A DNA stretch of 64,000 bases from Saccharothrix ecbatanensis (GTDB lineage Bacteria > Actinomycetota > Actinomycetes > Mycobacteriales > Pseudonocardiaceae), in contig NZ_JACHMO010000001.1 of NCBI RefSeq assembly GCF_014205015.1, positions 806,001 through 870,000 on the forward strand. The letters are read 5' to 3'. Of the stretch, positions 32,885 to 41,572 are shown one piece after another (within the stretch, counting starts at the first letter, position 1; every line of letters begins with the position of its first letter). The position numbers were made by a program, and so were the translations under genes. Under the pieces are notes generated by a model that worked only from the letters and a program-made list of their open reading frames with translations, was not told where the DNA came from and did no database searches.

Positions 32885-33829
32885 TCACTCCAGGCGGAAC
32901 GTTGCCCGATACGCGGTGGGTGTGACACCGAGGACGCGGTGGAAGTGGCGGCGCAGGGTGGTCGCGGTCCCCATGCCGCAGCTGGTCGCGACGTGGTCGA
33001 TGGAGGCGTCGGTGCGTTCGAGGAGTTCCTGGGCGCGGGCGATCCGTTGGTGGTGGAGCCAGTCGAGCGGCCCGGCCTGGAGCTCGACCCGCATCCGGCG
33101 GGCGAGTTGGCGGGTGCTGAGGTTGGCGTGTGCGGCGAGGTCCCGCACGGTCAGGGGCTGGTCGAGGCGGGCACGCGCCCATTCGAGGGTGGGTGCGAGC
33201 CCGTCCGGGCTTCGCGGTTCGGCGGGTGGGGTGATGAACTGCGCTTGACCGCCGTGTCGGTGAGCGGGCACGACGAGCCGCCTCGCGATCCCGTTGGCGG
33301 CGGCGGCGCCGAGGTCGCGGCGCACCAAGTGGAGGCAGAGGTCGAGCGCCGCGGTCTTGCCGGCCGAGGTGAGCACGTCGCCCTCGTCCACGTAGAGCAC
33401 GTCGGGCCGGACGTCGACCTGCGGGTAGCGGCGGGCGAGGTCTTCGGCGTACATCCAGTGCGTCGTCGCGACCCGCCCGTCGAGCACTCCGGCTGCCGCC
33501 AAGACGAACGCGCCGGTGCACAGGGAGGCGATGCGGGTGCCGCGGTCATGGGCGGCACGTAGCGCGTCGAGGAGTTCCGGGTCGGGGTTGTCGTCGAGGT
33601 CGTCGGACGACGGCACGACGACGGTGTCGACGTGGGCGATCCCGGCGTACGACGTGGTCGGCAGGTGCGCCAGCCAGGGGTGTGGGGCGCCGTCGGCGGT
33701 GCAGACCACGAGGTCGTACCACGTGCCGGTGGGGGAGAGCTCGGAACGGTCGATGCCGAAGATCTCGGAGGCGATCGCGATCTCGTAGAGCATCGCGGAG
33801 CCGTGCAGGACGAGGGCGATCCTGGGCAT
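32885..33829 (-). CDS. AraC-family regulator with GATase1/DJ-1-like domain (FtrA type)
   Basis: The 314-residue protein has an N-terminal class I glutamine-amidotransferase-like domain (PRIALVLHGSAMLYE, IASLCTGAFVLAAAGVLDGR) and a C-terminal AraC domain with two HTH motifs (LTVRDLAAHANLSTRQLARR and SIDHVATSCGMGTATTLRRH, ending YRATFRLE). The ATG at 33829 is chosen because it begins the domain. It is divergent from a saccharopine-dehydrogenase-like gene with 71 bp between the starts, so it probably regulates that gene. Confidence 0.9.
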   Translation of the reverse strand: MPRIALVLHGSAMLYEIAIASEIFGIDRSELSPTGTWYDLVVCTADGAPHPWLAHLPTTSYAGIAHVDTVVVPSSDDLDDNPDPELLDALRAAHDRGTRIASLCTGAFVLAAAGVLDGRVATTHWMYAEDLARRYPQVDVRPDVLYVDEGDVLTSAGKTAALDLCLHLVRRDLGAAAANGIARRLVVPAHRHGGQAQFITPPAEPRSPDGLAPTLEWARARLDQPLTVRDLAAHANLSTRQLARRMRVELQAGPLDWLHHQRIARAQELLERTDASIDHVATSCGMGTATTLRRHFHRVLGVTPTAYRATFRLE

Positions 33830-33900
33830 GTCGCATATTGTACGGCCCACGTCGTTTCGGACACTCGTGCCGGACCGGTGTCGCGCCCGACGATGGTCTC

Positions 33901-34944
33901 GTGAACGCAACCGATCGAGTCCTTGTCTACGGCGCCACCGGTCACACGGGGCGCTTCGTCGTCGACGAGCTGCTGCGGCGCGGGCTCGTTCCCGTGCTGG
34001 CGGGCCGCAGTGCCGAACGCCTGGCCGCCGTCCCACCCCGACACGCGGCCCTCGACCGCCGGGTGGTGGGCGTCGACGATCCCGACCTGCTCCGGCAGGC
34101 GGTGGCCGGTACGGCCGCGGTGATCAACTGCGCCGGGCCGTTCCTCGACACCGCACTGCCTCTCGCCCGCGCCGCTGTCGAGACCGGCGCGCACTACCTC
34201 GACGTGACCGCCGAACAGCCCGTCGTGCAGGCGCTCTACCGCGACCTAGACGCCTCCGCCCGAGCCGCGGGCGTCGCCGTCGTCCCCGCCATGGCCTTCT
34301 ACGGCGGTCTCGCCGACCTACTCGTCACGGCCGCACTAGACGGTGGTTCGCAAGCCGACGAAGTAGAGGTCGCAATCGGCCTGGACCGCTGGTGGCCGAC
34401 CGCCGGCACCCGGGTAACCGGGGAGCGCAACACCGCGACCCGCCTGGTGATCCGCAACGGCGCGCTGACCGCTCTGGAGAACCCCGCACCGACCGGCGCC
34501 TGGTCCTACCCGTCACCGCTGGGTGAGCAGTCGGTCGTGCAACTGCCGTTCTCCGAAGTGATCACGATCGACCGCCACCTGGACATCGGCGAACTCCGCT
34601 CCCACCTCAACACCGCCCCGCTCGCGGACCTCCGTGACACCACCACCCCGCCGCCGGTATCGACCGACGAGCACGGACGATCGGCACAGCAGTTCGTAGT
34701 GGACGTCGTAGTCCGCCAGGGCACGGACACCCGGCGAATCAGTGCGTCCGGCCGCGACATCTACGCCGTCACCGCGCCGATCGTCGTCGAAGGCGCCGTC
34801 CGACTCCTGGACGGCCGACACCGGGGACCGGGCGCCTCAGCACCCGGCGAAGCGTTCGACGCCGCAGACGTTCTCACCACACTGGAGCGAGACGCCGGTG
34901 CCATCGCCGTTCGCTCCGACCGGCAACGGTATGCAGCAAAGTGA
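33901..34944 (+). CDS. Saccharopine-dehydrogenase-like NAD(P)-binding protein
   Basis: The 347-residue protein opens with a Rossmann motif (VLVYGATGHTGRFVVDELL) and continues AAVINCAGPFLDTALPLARA and GAHYLDVTAEQPVVQAL, typical of the saccharopine dehydrogenase NADP-binding family. The GTG at 33901 begins the conserved N-terminus. In bacteria these proteins are mostly of unknown substrate and are not the lysine-pathway enzyme. It is divergent from the AraC/DJ-1-type regulator, the likely controller. The following 277 bp (34945-35221) hold nothing recognisable. Confidence 0.85.
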   Translation: MNATDRVLVYGATGHTGRFVVDELLRRGLVPVLAGRSAERLAAVPPRHAALDRRVVGVDDPDLLRQAVAGTAAVINCAGPFLDTALPLARAAVETGAHYLDVTAEQPVVQALYRDLDASARAAGVAVVPAMAFYGGLADLLVTAALDGGSQADEVEVAIGLDRWWPTAGTRVTGERNTATRLVIRNGALTALENPAPTGAWSYPSPLGEQSVVQLPFSEVITIDRHLDIGELRSHLNTAPLADLRDTTTPPPVSTDEHGRSAQQFVVDVVVRQGTDTRRISASGRDIYAVTAPIVVEGAVRLLDGRHRGPGASAPGEAFDAADVLTTLERDAGAIAVRSDRQRYAAK

Positions 34945-35221
34945 TAGCCGATCTACGGGTCCTGCGCCCACGCCTGGACAGTTCCGCACGCCATCAGCGG
35001 ACGCGCCGGCGACTCCAGCGTCGAGCACGGTGATGTGCCACAGCAGGTCCGGATTGCAACGGGCTCAGCCCGGTGGACGCGGCTATCCATGACGGCTCCG
35101 ACGCCGAGGTCACATCAGCCACGGCGGGATCGTCTCATCTTGATCAGGCTGCGGGTGCAGCCAGGCTCTGGCCGGACACATCTCGGTCGCCTGGACGGAT
35201 TCGGCATGAAAGCCTCACCCC

Positions 35222-35692
35222 GTGGCTACTGAAACCGAGGTAGGAGAGTGGTTGCACCAGCGCGGCTGGCGGACGGTATTCACGGTCGCTGAAAGGGTGA
35301 ACGCGTGGGCTGCCCTGGTGAGCGTCATCGAGCGCGGCTACGGCGACGACATCTATGAGTACACCAACGACCTCTACTGCCGGAACTGGCTGCACGAGGC
35401 TTGGCTCCTGCTGGACGAACACATCGTCCACCTCTGGACCCCGCGAATCAAAGCTCTGGACGACCGGTACAAGGCCGTGACCATCGACGACGACGGTCAA
35501 GTACTCGATCAGTTCCACAAGCTGCCCGGCCCTGGCCTGTGGTGGTGGCGGCGATACCCTCGCATCCTCACCGGCGACCTCGGGCGTTCGCTTCGCTCGG
35601 TCGGTGCCATCGGTACCGACCCGGACAAACCACGACCCGCAGCCTCGTGGGATTGCGGGACAACTCTCAGGCAAGTTCGTCGAGGCGGTTGA
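35222..35692 (+). CDS. Hypothetical protein, 156 aa
   Basis: I do not recognise a family. The first 120 residues have regular composition with many aromatic residues (TEVGEWLHQRGWRTVFTVAE, YEYTNDLYCRNWLHEAWLLL, KLPGPGLWWWRRYP), which supports a real protein. The tail after RSVGAIG is low-complexity and could be out of frame. The GTG at 35222 has GAAAG-like sequence only. It sits just before a SUKH-like gene in a less GC-rich accessory stretch, where small toxin or immunity genes are common. Confidence 0.5.
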   Translation: MATETEVGEWLHQRGWRTVFTVAERVNAWAALVSVIERGYGDDIYEYTNDLYCRNWLHEAWLLLDEHIVHLWTPRIKALDDRYKAVTIDDDGQVLDQFHKLPGPGLWWWRRYPRILTGDLGRSLRSVGAIGTDPDKPRPAASWDCGTTLRQVRRGG

Positions 35693-35841
35693 GGATGGTG
35701 GTGCTCGACGCCCCTCGTGAATCGACACAGGCACTTGCGCAATTTTTTTCGATAGCCGGATCACGGACAATGAGTCCGTCGTGGAACCCCCGATGAGGTC
35801 CGAACGCGATAGTACGGCCGTCCCCACCCAGGGAGATCACG

Positions 35842-36240
35842 GTGATCGGGCGGAGGGCGTGCAACGGTGTCGAGTTGCACCCCGGGCAGATTCAGGACGA
35901 TATCAACATAGTCCTCGGCTACGCTCCACTGTCCTTGATTGAGGCGGCTCGGTTTATCGGCTCTTATTCCGGTGATCCTGTTCTGGGTGATCACTGGGTG
36001 CCAGTGCTCGGAGGAGCGGGCGGTGACGTATATGCCGCGGTTTGGGGGTCGAATGGAAATGTTCGTGTCGCCGGTGTGCTCGTGGGCGAGGAGACGGAGG
36101 TCGAGTTCGGCAGCCTTGAAAATATGGTTGCCGTGTTCAATGAGTGCTATCGGCGCGGTGTGTATTTCGTAAATGGTCAGGGGCATCTGACGATGGATGC
36201 CGACCTCTACGACGACGTGTACGAGGCGGCGGTCGAGTAG
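35842..36240 (+). CDS. SUKH-family (SMI1/KNR4-like) protein, probable immunity protein
   Basis: This 132-residue protein shows the SUKH layout: LGDHWVPVLGGAGGDVYAAV corresponds to the W-x-P and GGGD-aY core, followed by EVEFGSLENMVAVFNECYRR and a C-terminal GVYFVNGQGHLTMD. SUKH proteins are often immunity partners in polymorphic toxin systems. The GTG start at 35842 gives an N-terminus that is slightly short for the family. Base composition is lower in GC than the neighbours, consistent with transfer. No toxin gene is adjacent. Confidence 0.6.
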   Translation: MIGRRACNGVELHPGQIQDDINIVLGYAPLSLIEAARFIGSYSGDPVLGDHWVPVLGGAGGDVYAAVWGSNGNVRVAGVLVGEETEVEFGSLENMVAVFNECYRRGVYFVNGQGHLTMDADLYDDVYEAAVE

Positions 36241-36353
36241 GGACGGTCGGGTGTCGGTGTGCAGGTACGGCCGCTCGTACCCCGCGTGTCCGCCATGAGC
36301 ACTGTCGCGTATGTGTCGAGCTCAGTGAACGCTGGTCCTGGTTGTTGCGTGAG

Positions 36354-36752
36354 TCAGGATGCGTCGTGCGGCTGCTGAACGCGTGGCGTTGAGCACGGGA
36401 CTTCGCCGGACAACGCCGTTTCGCTGCGGAGCGCTTGCAGGGTGTCGAGCTCACGATCGATGTCGCGACGCTTGGCCTCGAGGCGCTCGACCTGCTGGGC
36501 GAGCAACTGCTCCATGACGCCCGTGCGCTCTTCGGGTGGGGCCTCCAGGCAGGGGAGCAGCTCGTTGACGGTGGCGCTGCACAGGCCGGCAGCGAACAGG
36601 TGCTGGATCATGACGACCCGCTCGACCATGGAACTGTCGAAGTCACGCCACCCACCGGGGGTGCGCTCCGAGCGGATGAGCCCGTGCTCCTCGTAGTACC
36701 GCAGGGACCGGGTGCTGACGCCACTCGCATCCGCTAGCTCACCGATGCGCAT
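36354..36752 (-). CDS. MerR-family transcriptional regulator
   Basis: The protein of 132 residues starts MRIGELADASGVSTRSLRYY with the MerR HTH, continues EEHGLIRSERTPGGWRDFD, and ends in a coiled coil (RLEAKRRDIDRELDTLQAL). The ATG at 36752 is the standard MerR start. There is no cluster of ligand cysteines, so it belongs to the multidrug or redox branch rather than metal sensing. It is divergent from the DsbA-like gene, with a MerR-type palindrome in the gap. Confidence 0.88.
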   Translation of the reverse strand: MRIGELADASGVSTRSLRYYEEHGLIRSERTPGGWRDFDSSMVERVVMIQHLFAAGLCSATVNELLPCLEAPPEERTGVMEQLLAQQVERLEAKRRDIDRELDTLQALRSETALSGEVPCSTPRVQQPHDAS

Positions 36753-36792
36753 GAGACCTCCTGAAGCTGTCCGCCGGCTCCCATTCTTGCAA

Positions 36793-36808
36793 TTGACACC
36801 GGTGTGAA
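36793..36808 (+). promoter_or_regulatory. MerR-type operator and -35 element
   Basis: TTGACACCGGTGTGAA is a palindrome with one mismatch whose left arm is a TTGACA -35 hexamer. The nearest -10 candidates (around 36818-36825, CTACGG) give an unusually long spacer of 19-21 bp, as MerR proteins need to twist the DNA for activation. Confidence 0.7.
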
Positions 36809-36865
36809 GTTCCACGATCTACGGGTCGCGCCCATCAGGGGTGCCCTGTGGAACCGGAGGTCGCC

Positions 36866-37462
36866 ATGACCGCTCAGATCCATGTGTGGTCGGACTACGT
36901 CTGCCCGTTCTGCCTGATCGCCGACGAGGTGATCGAGCGTGCGACCACCGACCGGCCCGGTGTCGAGGTCGTTCACCATGCTCACGAGCTTCGTCCCCAT
37001 CCGGCACCCACCCTTCGACCAGAGGACCCGTACCTACCCGACATCTGGCAGCGTGCCGTGTACCCGATGGCACGCCGCCGCGGGGTGCCGATGCGGTTGC
37101 CGACGATCTCGCCGCAGCCGTACACCGAACTGGCCTTCCGCGGCGCCCAGTACGCCCTGGACCAGGGCCGATCCGATGTCTACCACCGTCGCGTCATGAC
37201 GGCGTTCTTCCGCGAGAACCTCGACATCGGGGACCGCGTGATCCTGGCCCGTCTGGCTGAGGAATCGGGACTCGACCCGGCCGCGTACGCCGCCGCCCTC
37301 GACGATCAGGGGTACGCCGATCGACACCGGCAGGCGCTGGCCGAGTCGGCCCGAATCGACATCACCGTCGTGCCAACGATCATCATCGGCGCCCGGCGCA
37401 TCGAAGGCGTCGCCGACGAAAACGTGATCCGCCGAGCCCTGAACGAAGCGTCTGCCGCATGA
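36866..37462 (+). CDS. DsbA/FrnE-like thioredoxin-fold oxidoreductase
   Basis: This 198-residue protein begins IHVWSDYVCPFCLIADEVIE, with the CPFC active site, and ends VPTIIIGARRIEGV, which carries the cis-Pro loop of the thioredoxin fold. It has no signal peptide, so it is the cytoplasmic FrnE-type. The ATG at 36866 is preferred because GGAGG lies 5 nt upstream. It is the first gene of a four-gene operon controlled by the MerR-type site. The role is thiol-disulfide or 2-hydroxychromene-isomerase-like chemistry, not more exactly known. Confidence 0.87.
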   Translation: MTAQIHVWSDYVCPFCLIADEVIERATTDRPGVEVVHHAHELRPHPAPTLRPEDPYLPDIWQRAVYPMARRRGVPMRLPTISPQPYTELAFRGAQYALDQGRSDVYHRRVMTAFFRENLDIGDRVILARLAEESGLDPAAYAAALDDQGYADRHRQALAESARIDITVVPTIIIGARRIEGVADENVIRRALNEASAA

Positions 37463-37944
37463 CCGCGGACAAGACCCGACTCGGGGCACTGATGGCTGAG
37501 GCGGTGGAGTTCAGCGTCCGCCACGTCGAGTCCGGCGGGATTCCCTTCGTCGGGCTGCTTGTCGCCGATGACGGGTGGGTTTCAGACCTTGGCGTGAACC
37601 TCGTCCGCGAGACCGGCGACCCCACCGCGCACGCGGAGGTCATGGCCATACGCAAGGCCGTCCAGGCCCGCGATCGCTCCAGCCTGGAGGGCGTCACGCT
37701 GCTGGCGACGGGCGAGCCGTGTGCCCTGTGCTACCGCGTCGCCGCCTCTCACGGCATCGCCGCCGTCCGCTTCGCCGTGGACCGCGATACCGCCGCCGCG
37801 TGGGGCTTCGACTACCGGGCCGGCTACGAAACCAACCGACTGCCCCTCGCGATAACGGCCCGACACCTCGCCGTGGAGCGAAGTCTGGTCCCTTTCACCC
37901 GGTACCGCGACCTGCACCGCTCCGACTTCACCACCCACTCGTAA
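37459..37944 (+). CDS. Nucleoside/cytidine deaminase-family zinc enzyme
   Basis: The 161-residue protein has the CDA-fold zinc motifs HAEVMAI (His ligand and catalytic Glu) and GEPCALC (PCxxC). Around them are GIPFVGLLVADDGW and RFAVDRDTAAAWGFDY. This is the guanine/nucleoside deaminase group (CumB type). Its start overlaps the DsbA-like stop (ATGA). In this cassette it may detoxify an amine or base analogue that the downstream SMR pump exports; that is inference. Confidence 0.85.
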   Translation: MTADKTRLGALMAEAVEFSVRHVESGGIPFVGLLVADDGWVSDLGVNLVRETGDPTAHAEVMAIRKAVQARDRSSLEGVTLLATGEPCALCYRVAASHGIAAVRFAVDRDTAAAWGFDYRAGYETNRLPLAITARHLAVERSLVPFTRYRDLHRSDFTTHS

Positions 37945-37969
37945 CCCACCAAGACGAAAGGACACCGCC

Positions 37970-38290
37970 ATGCACTGGTTCTACCTCGGCATCGCCGTCG
38001 TCTTCGAGATCGCCGTCGCCGTCTCCGCCGGCAAGGCACAGGGCTTCACCCAACCTGCCTGGACCACGGCCACGCTCGTCAGCGGCGGCATCGCCACCTA
38101 CCTCCTCAGCCTGGCGCTCCTGACCTTCGACGTCGGCGTCGGCTACGCGATCTGGACCTCCGTCGCCGGCGTCGGGATCGTCGTCCTCGGCGCACTCTTC
38201 TTCGGGCAACGCCTCGACTGGCGCAAGCTCCTCGGCATCGCCGCCGTCATCGCCGGGGTCGTCGGCCTCCAACTCAGCGGAGCAGCGTGA
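37970..38290 (+). CDS. SMR-family efflux subunit 1
   Basis: The 106-residue protein has four membrane helices and the SMR landmark Glu in helix 1 (IAVVFEIAVAVSAGKAQGF). TYLLSLALLTFDVGVGYAIW and VLGALFFGQRLDWRKLLGI are also typical. The ATG follows AAAGGA. Its partner gene overlaps it (GTGATG junction), so the pump is probably a heterodimer like YkkCD or EbrAB. Confidence 0.92.
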   Translation: MHWFYLGIAVVFEIAVAVSAGKAQGFTQPAWTTATLVSGGIATYLLSLALLTFDVGVGYAIWTSVAGVGIVVLGALFFGQRLDWRKLLGIAAVIAGVVGLQLSGAA

Positions 38291-38655
38291 TGACCCAGGA
38301 CACCAATCCCGCACGAGCGTGGCTCGTACTCCTCCTCGCCGGAGCCTTCGAGGTCGGCTACGCCCTCTCCGTCGGAGGCAGCCAAGGCTTCACCGTGCTC
38401 TCCTGGTCGCTCGTCGCGGTCGTCTTCTTCCTTCTCACGCTCTTCGCCCTAAGCGTCGCCCTACGCACCATCGACGTAGGCATCGGCTACGCCGTCTGGG
38501 CCGGTATCGGCGCCGTCGGAGCAGCACTACTCGGCCCCACCTTCTTCGGCGAAACCCTCACCCCGGTCAAGGCCTTCTGGCTCACCGTGATCATCGCCGG
38601 CGTCGTCTGGCTCAAGCTCTCCGACGGTCCCAAGCGAACGCAGGCTCAGCCTTGA
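38290..38655 (+). CDS. SMR-family efflux subunit 2
   Basis: The 121-residue partner has Glu in helix 1 (LLLAGAFEVGYALSVGGSQG), ALRTIDVGIGYAVWAGIGAV and LLGPTFFGETLTPVKAFWL. Start may be ATG 38290 or GTG 38287. The two subunits share a fold but differ in tail and charge, which fits opposite membrane orientations. Substrates of such pairs include quaternary amines and guanidinium; the sequence does not decide. Confidence 0.92.
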   Translation: MTQDTNPARAWLVLLLAGAFEVGYALSVGGSQGFTVLSWSLVAVVFFLLTLFALSVALRTIDVGIGYAVWAGIGAVGAALLGPTFFGETLTPVKAFWLTVIIAGVVWLKLSDGPKRTQAQP

Positions 38656-38679
38656 CAACCACGGTGCAGCCGCTGTGGG

Positions 38680-39050
38680 TCAGGCTACGAGTCGGTCGGT
38701 GACGGCTTGGGCGAAGGTGCTGGACATGAGGTACTTCAGGTCCGGTCGACGAAGGGCTTGGCGAAGCCCAGATCGCCCCCGCCGTAGAAGTACTCGTCGA
38801 GGTCCAGAGGACTGATGCCGCTGCCGCTGCCGCGGTGGCAACTGGCGGCCGCTCGCGCCTGCTTGATCACGTCCTTGCCCGCGATACCGCGGTAGACGGC
38901 GTTGTACTGGGTGACCGTGGTCTGTAGATCGCCTTGGGACCAAGTCCAGGTCGCCGTGATCCCGGCCGCCGCCTGGCCTGCGGAGGCGAGGTCGGGGCAG
39001 TCGATGAGCTTCTGGACGCCTTCGACCGGGTCGTCTTTCTTGACCAGTTC
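38680..39050 (-). pseudogene. Unrecognised gene remnant with frameshift
   Basis: The minus strand encodes a protein-like stretch: ELVKKDDPVEGVQKLIDCPD, ATWTWSQGDLQTTVTQYNAV and DLDEYFYGGGDLGFAKPF. Near 38745 the reading frame breaks, and the end DLKYLMSSTFAQAVTDRL continues in another frame to 38680. The N-terminus is lost into the plus-strand remnant next door. I cannot name the family. Confidence 0.45.
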
Positions 39051-39290
39051 GTTCGCGGCGTGTTCTCGGGTGGTGGCGTGGGCTCGGCGGGCGAGCCGCT
39101 GGCGAAGATCGTCCAGAACGGCCACGAGGTGGGCCTGGGCTGGGAGAGCGATCTTCCGGAGCCGGTGGTGGACGGGGCGACGCTGACCTACCCGAACGTG
39201 TTGCCGGACGTGGACCTGAAGCTGGAGGCGAACCTCAAGGGGTTCAGCGAGCTGTTGGTGGTCAAGACCCCGGAGGTGGCGGCCCACTAG
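39051..39290 (+). pseudogene. Fragment of a large DNRLRE/Rhs-type secreted protein
   Basis: The frame ending at TAG 39288-39290 reads VFSGGGVGSAGEPLAKI, VDGATLTYPNVLPDVDLKLE and KGFSELLVVKTPEVAAH. The pattern Y-x-x-VLPxVDL...GFSxxLVVK is typical of long actinobacterial cell-surface proteins with DNRLRE or Rhs repeats. Neither end of the gene is present. The stretch 39291-39600 after it holds no recognisable gene. Confidence 0.6.
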
Positions 39291-39606
39291 GATTTGGATC
39301 CGACCTGGAACAACCAGCCCGGTCGGGTCGGCCTGATGGACCGGATCAATCGCACGAACAACGCGGCCCACTGCCCTGGTGAGCGTGGGGCGGGCTTCAA
39401 CGCGGTGGGCACGGTGCAGGCGGCCGCGGATCAGGACGCCGAGGGCGTGGCAGGGTTGGCTGGCCGGTCCCACGCCGCGCCTGGGCGACATGTCCCGCCC
39501 TGGTGCATGCCGCGATCCTGGCGCCGAGTCGTGCAAGCCCGCCAACGGAAACCGGTCTGTCGTACTGGTCGAACAGGCATAGCCGCCCACGTCAAACGCA
39601 CCCAGG

Positions 39607-39890
39607 GTGTGTTATGTGGCGAAACTGCGGCGGGACAACGGGATCAGACGCCACCGGCAGAGCACGTTCAAGCTGTCCAAGTACCCAGCGTTCGCCGAGG
39701 AGGCCGTCGCCGTGGCCGGGCTCTACCTCGCCCCGCCCGGCGGAACGTCGTGCTCGGCCTTGACGAGAAGGCTGGCACCCAGGCGCTGGACCACACCCCG
39801 CCGCTCTCACCCATGGACTCCGGCGCAACCGCGAATCGCCCCACGACTACAGGCGCCACGGCCCCACGACCCCCTGGCCCGGGAGAACGT
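39607..39890 (+). pseudogene. IS630-family transposase remnant, two frameshifts
   Basis: Three successive frames each give part of an IS630 transposase. They are TFKLSKYPAFAEEAVAVAGL with LYLAPP, then VVLGLDEKAGTQALDHTPPL (the DEK catalytic block), then SPHDYRRHGPTTPW. The frame changes near 39735 and 39830. No terminal repeats were found. It shows that mobile elements were active here earlier. Confidence 0.75.
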
Positions 39891-39985
39891 CAGGAAGCTC
39901 GTGGCCAACACTGGGAATTAAGTACGGCAGAATCACGACACACTATCTGATCGGGAAGCGGTGACTACCTGTAGAGTTCCTAGTC

Positions 39986-41161
39986 ATGAACGTTGATGCA
40001 TCGCGGCGGCTGCTCGATGCTGTGAAGGCCCGCGATGAGGCCGGTGTCGAGCAGTCCCTCGCCCTCGGCGCTGATCCGAATGCGTCGTTTGGTCGAACTC
40101 AGGGCTCAGCTCTGGCTTTCTCGGCCGGTAACGGTGATTTGAGTATTGTTCGTCGGTTGCTCGAGGGCGGAGCGGATATCGGAACTTCGGATCCATATAT
40201 CCTCTCGCCGCTGCGTCGTGCGATCAAAGAATGTCACCTCGAGGTTACCCGGCTGTTGCTTGAACAGGGAGCGATCGATTGGGAACCCGCTGGCCGCACT
40301 GACGTCCTTGTTGACGCCATGAGCGCGGTTCGGCACATGCCGCAAGTGCCGGCGTTGCAGATTATGCGAATGGTGCTTGCACATGGCGCTCGGCCCCGAC
40401 ATGCATCGAGTGCATCCCTGGTCGACGCGGTAGCGCTAAGGATGGCGCCTGCGGTCCTACGGATCTTTGTGGAGGCCGGGGACGATCCAAACCAGCGACG
40501 TGGTGACGGCACACCTGTGCTGGTTCTCGCTGCGCGCCGCGGAGACTCCGCCGCGGTAGACTTGTTGCTGCAAGCCGGGGCCGACGTCGACGCGGTCGAC
40601 GCTAAGGGGCGGACTGCTCTGATGCATGCGGTTGAACGCGATGAACAAGATGTAGTGAGCGTCCTCCTGCTAGCTGGTGCGGACATCGACAAGGTCAGTG
40701 GCGATGGTGTGACGGCCAAGCAGCTTGCCAAGGGTTGGCAGCGGAAAAGGATCCAGATCCTACTGGGCGAACGCGTCGTCGGGTTGGATGATGTGCCGAT
40801 CCCTCGCAGCGTGATGGGTATCCGCTCGACTGGTTATAGGCTCGCGGGCGATACCGGCACATTCGAACGATGGGCACTAGTGCTCCAGCACGCCGTGGAG
40901 GACCTCGGTAGTCAGGAGTGGGAGGCGCATACAGGCAGAAGCGTGGATTGTGCTGTCGATCTCGTACGGCGTCTCCGCGATGAACCGCAGCCGGTGTCCA
41001 ATGCTTCCTGGCGTGAGCTCGATGTTACTGCTGACGAGATATCAATTCTCACGGCTGCGTTGCTTGAGTTGGCCTACGGCAGTCCGGGAGCGTTGCCGAT
41101 CGGAGATAGTCGGGATGAGATCCTGGACATGCATGAGGAGCTCGGCCGTCGGATAAAGTGA
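39986..41161 (+). CDS. Ankyrin-repeat protein
   Basis: The 391-residue protein has ankyrin repeats across about residues 1-255: SRRLLDAVKARDEAGVEQSL, ALAFSAGNGDLSIVRRLLEG, VLVLAARRGDSAAVDLLLQA and TALMHAVERDEQDVVSVLLL. A C-terminal domain of about 130 residues (from RSVMGIRSTGYRLAGDTG) has no family I recognise. It has no signal peptide. GC content is lower than the region average. It overlaps the next small gene (GTGA). Bacterial genes of this kind often sit with polymorphic-toxin immunity genes, as here. Confidence 0.85.
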   Translation: MNVDASRRLLDAVKARDEAGVEQSLALGADPNASFGRTQGSALAFSAGNGDLSIVRRLLEGGADIGTSDPYILSPLRRAIKECHLEVTRLLLEQGAIDWEPAGRTDVLVDAMSAVRHMPQVPALQIMRMVLAHGARPRHASSASLVDAVALRMAPAVLRIFVEAGDDPNQRRGDGTPVLVLAARRGDSAAVDLLLQAGADVDAVDAKGRTALMHAVERDEQDVVSVLLLAGADIDKVSGDGVTAKQLAKGWQRKRIQILLGERVVGLDDVPIPRSVMGIRSTGYRLAGDTGTFERWALVLQHAVEDLGSQEWEAHTGRSVDCAVDLVRRLRDEPQPVSNASWRELDVTADEISILTAALLELAYGSPGALPIGDSRDEILDMHEELGRRIK

Positions 41162-41409
41162 TCGTGTGTCGCTCGAAAAGTCCACTGCCGCATCGTGTGG
41201 CAGACGGCTCGGTGGGCAAGGACGCGCCGGCCTACTGGCTATGTCAGAAAGTTGTCTCCGCCTTGGGGGAGATTGGCACGCCGGATGCCTTCGAGCGCAT
41301 TCGTCAGATGACGGACCAGTCCTGGCCCGACGTCGTCCGCTGGCATGCGGCTGTCGAACTAGGGATTGAAGACGAGCTTGGGTTCGACGAAGGTCGGATG
41401 TTGGGGTAG
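41158..41409 (+). CDS. Small hypothetical protein, possible HEAT-like repeat remnant
   Basis: The 83-residue product reads VSALGEIGTPDAFERIRQMT and VVRWHAAVELGIEDELGFDE, which looks like one or two HEAT-like helices. Its GTG overlaps the ankyrin stop. It may be a translated tail of a larger lost gene. Confidence 0.45.
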   Translation: MIVCRSKSPLPHRVADGSVGKDAPAYWLCQKVVSALGEIGTPDAFERIRQMTDQSWPDVVRWHAAVELGIEDELGFDEGRMLG

Positions 41410-41562
41410 CCCCGTACCCCGGGCGATGTCGAGATCCGCGAAATACCGATGACTCCGCTTGGGGGTGATTTACTAGTGAGCCGGGAACCGGCAGATTTCA
41501 CCTCTCGACTGGATCCGGTAACGGTTTCTGCCTGCAGTTGGCTGGCTGGTACCCTGGACGGC

Positions 41563-41572
41563 ACGTCGACGT
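41563..41572 (+). repeat. Left target-site duplication, ACGTCGACGT
   Basis: ACGTCGACGT directly precedes the element and is repeated at 43067-43076 directly after it. Ten bp fits IS4-family insertion. The target is itself a palindrome. Confidence 0.85.

Noticed and set aside
35035..35232. Open frame between the saccharopine-type gene and the 156-aa gene
   Set aside because: No ribosome site, biased composition and no recognisable pattern.
35667..35864. Small minus-strand frame ending LNRLDELA
   Set aside because: Looks protein-like at its end, but no start, neighbour or family supports it.
36137..36454. Small open frames around the SUKH and MerR genes
   Set aside because: They overlap the supported genes and have no family signal.
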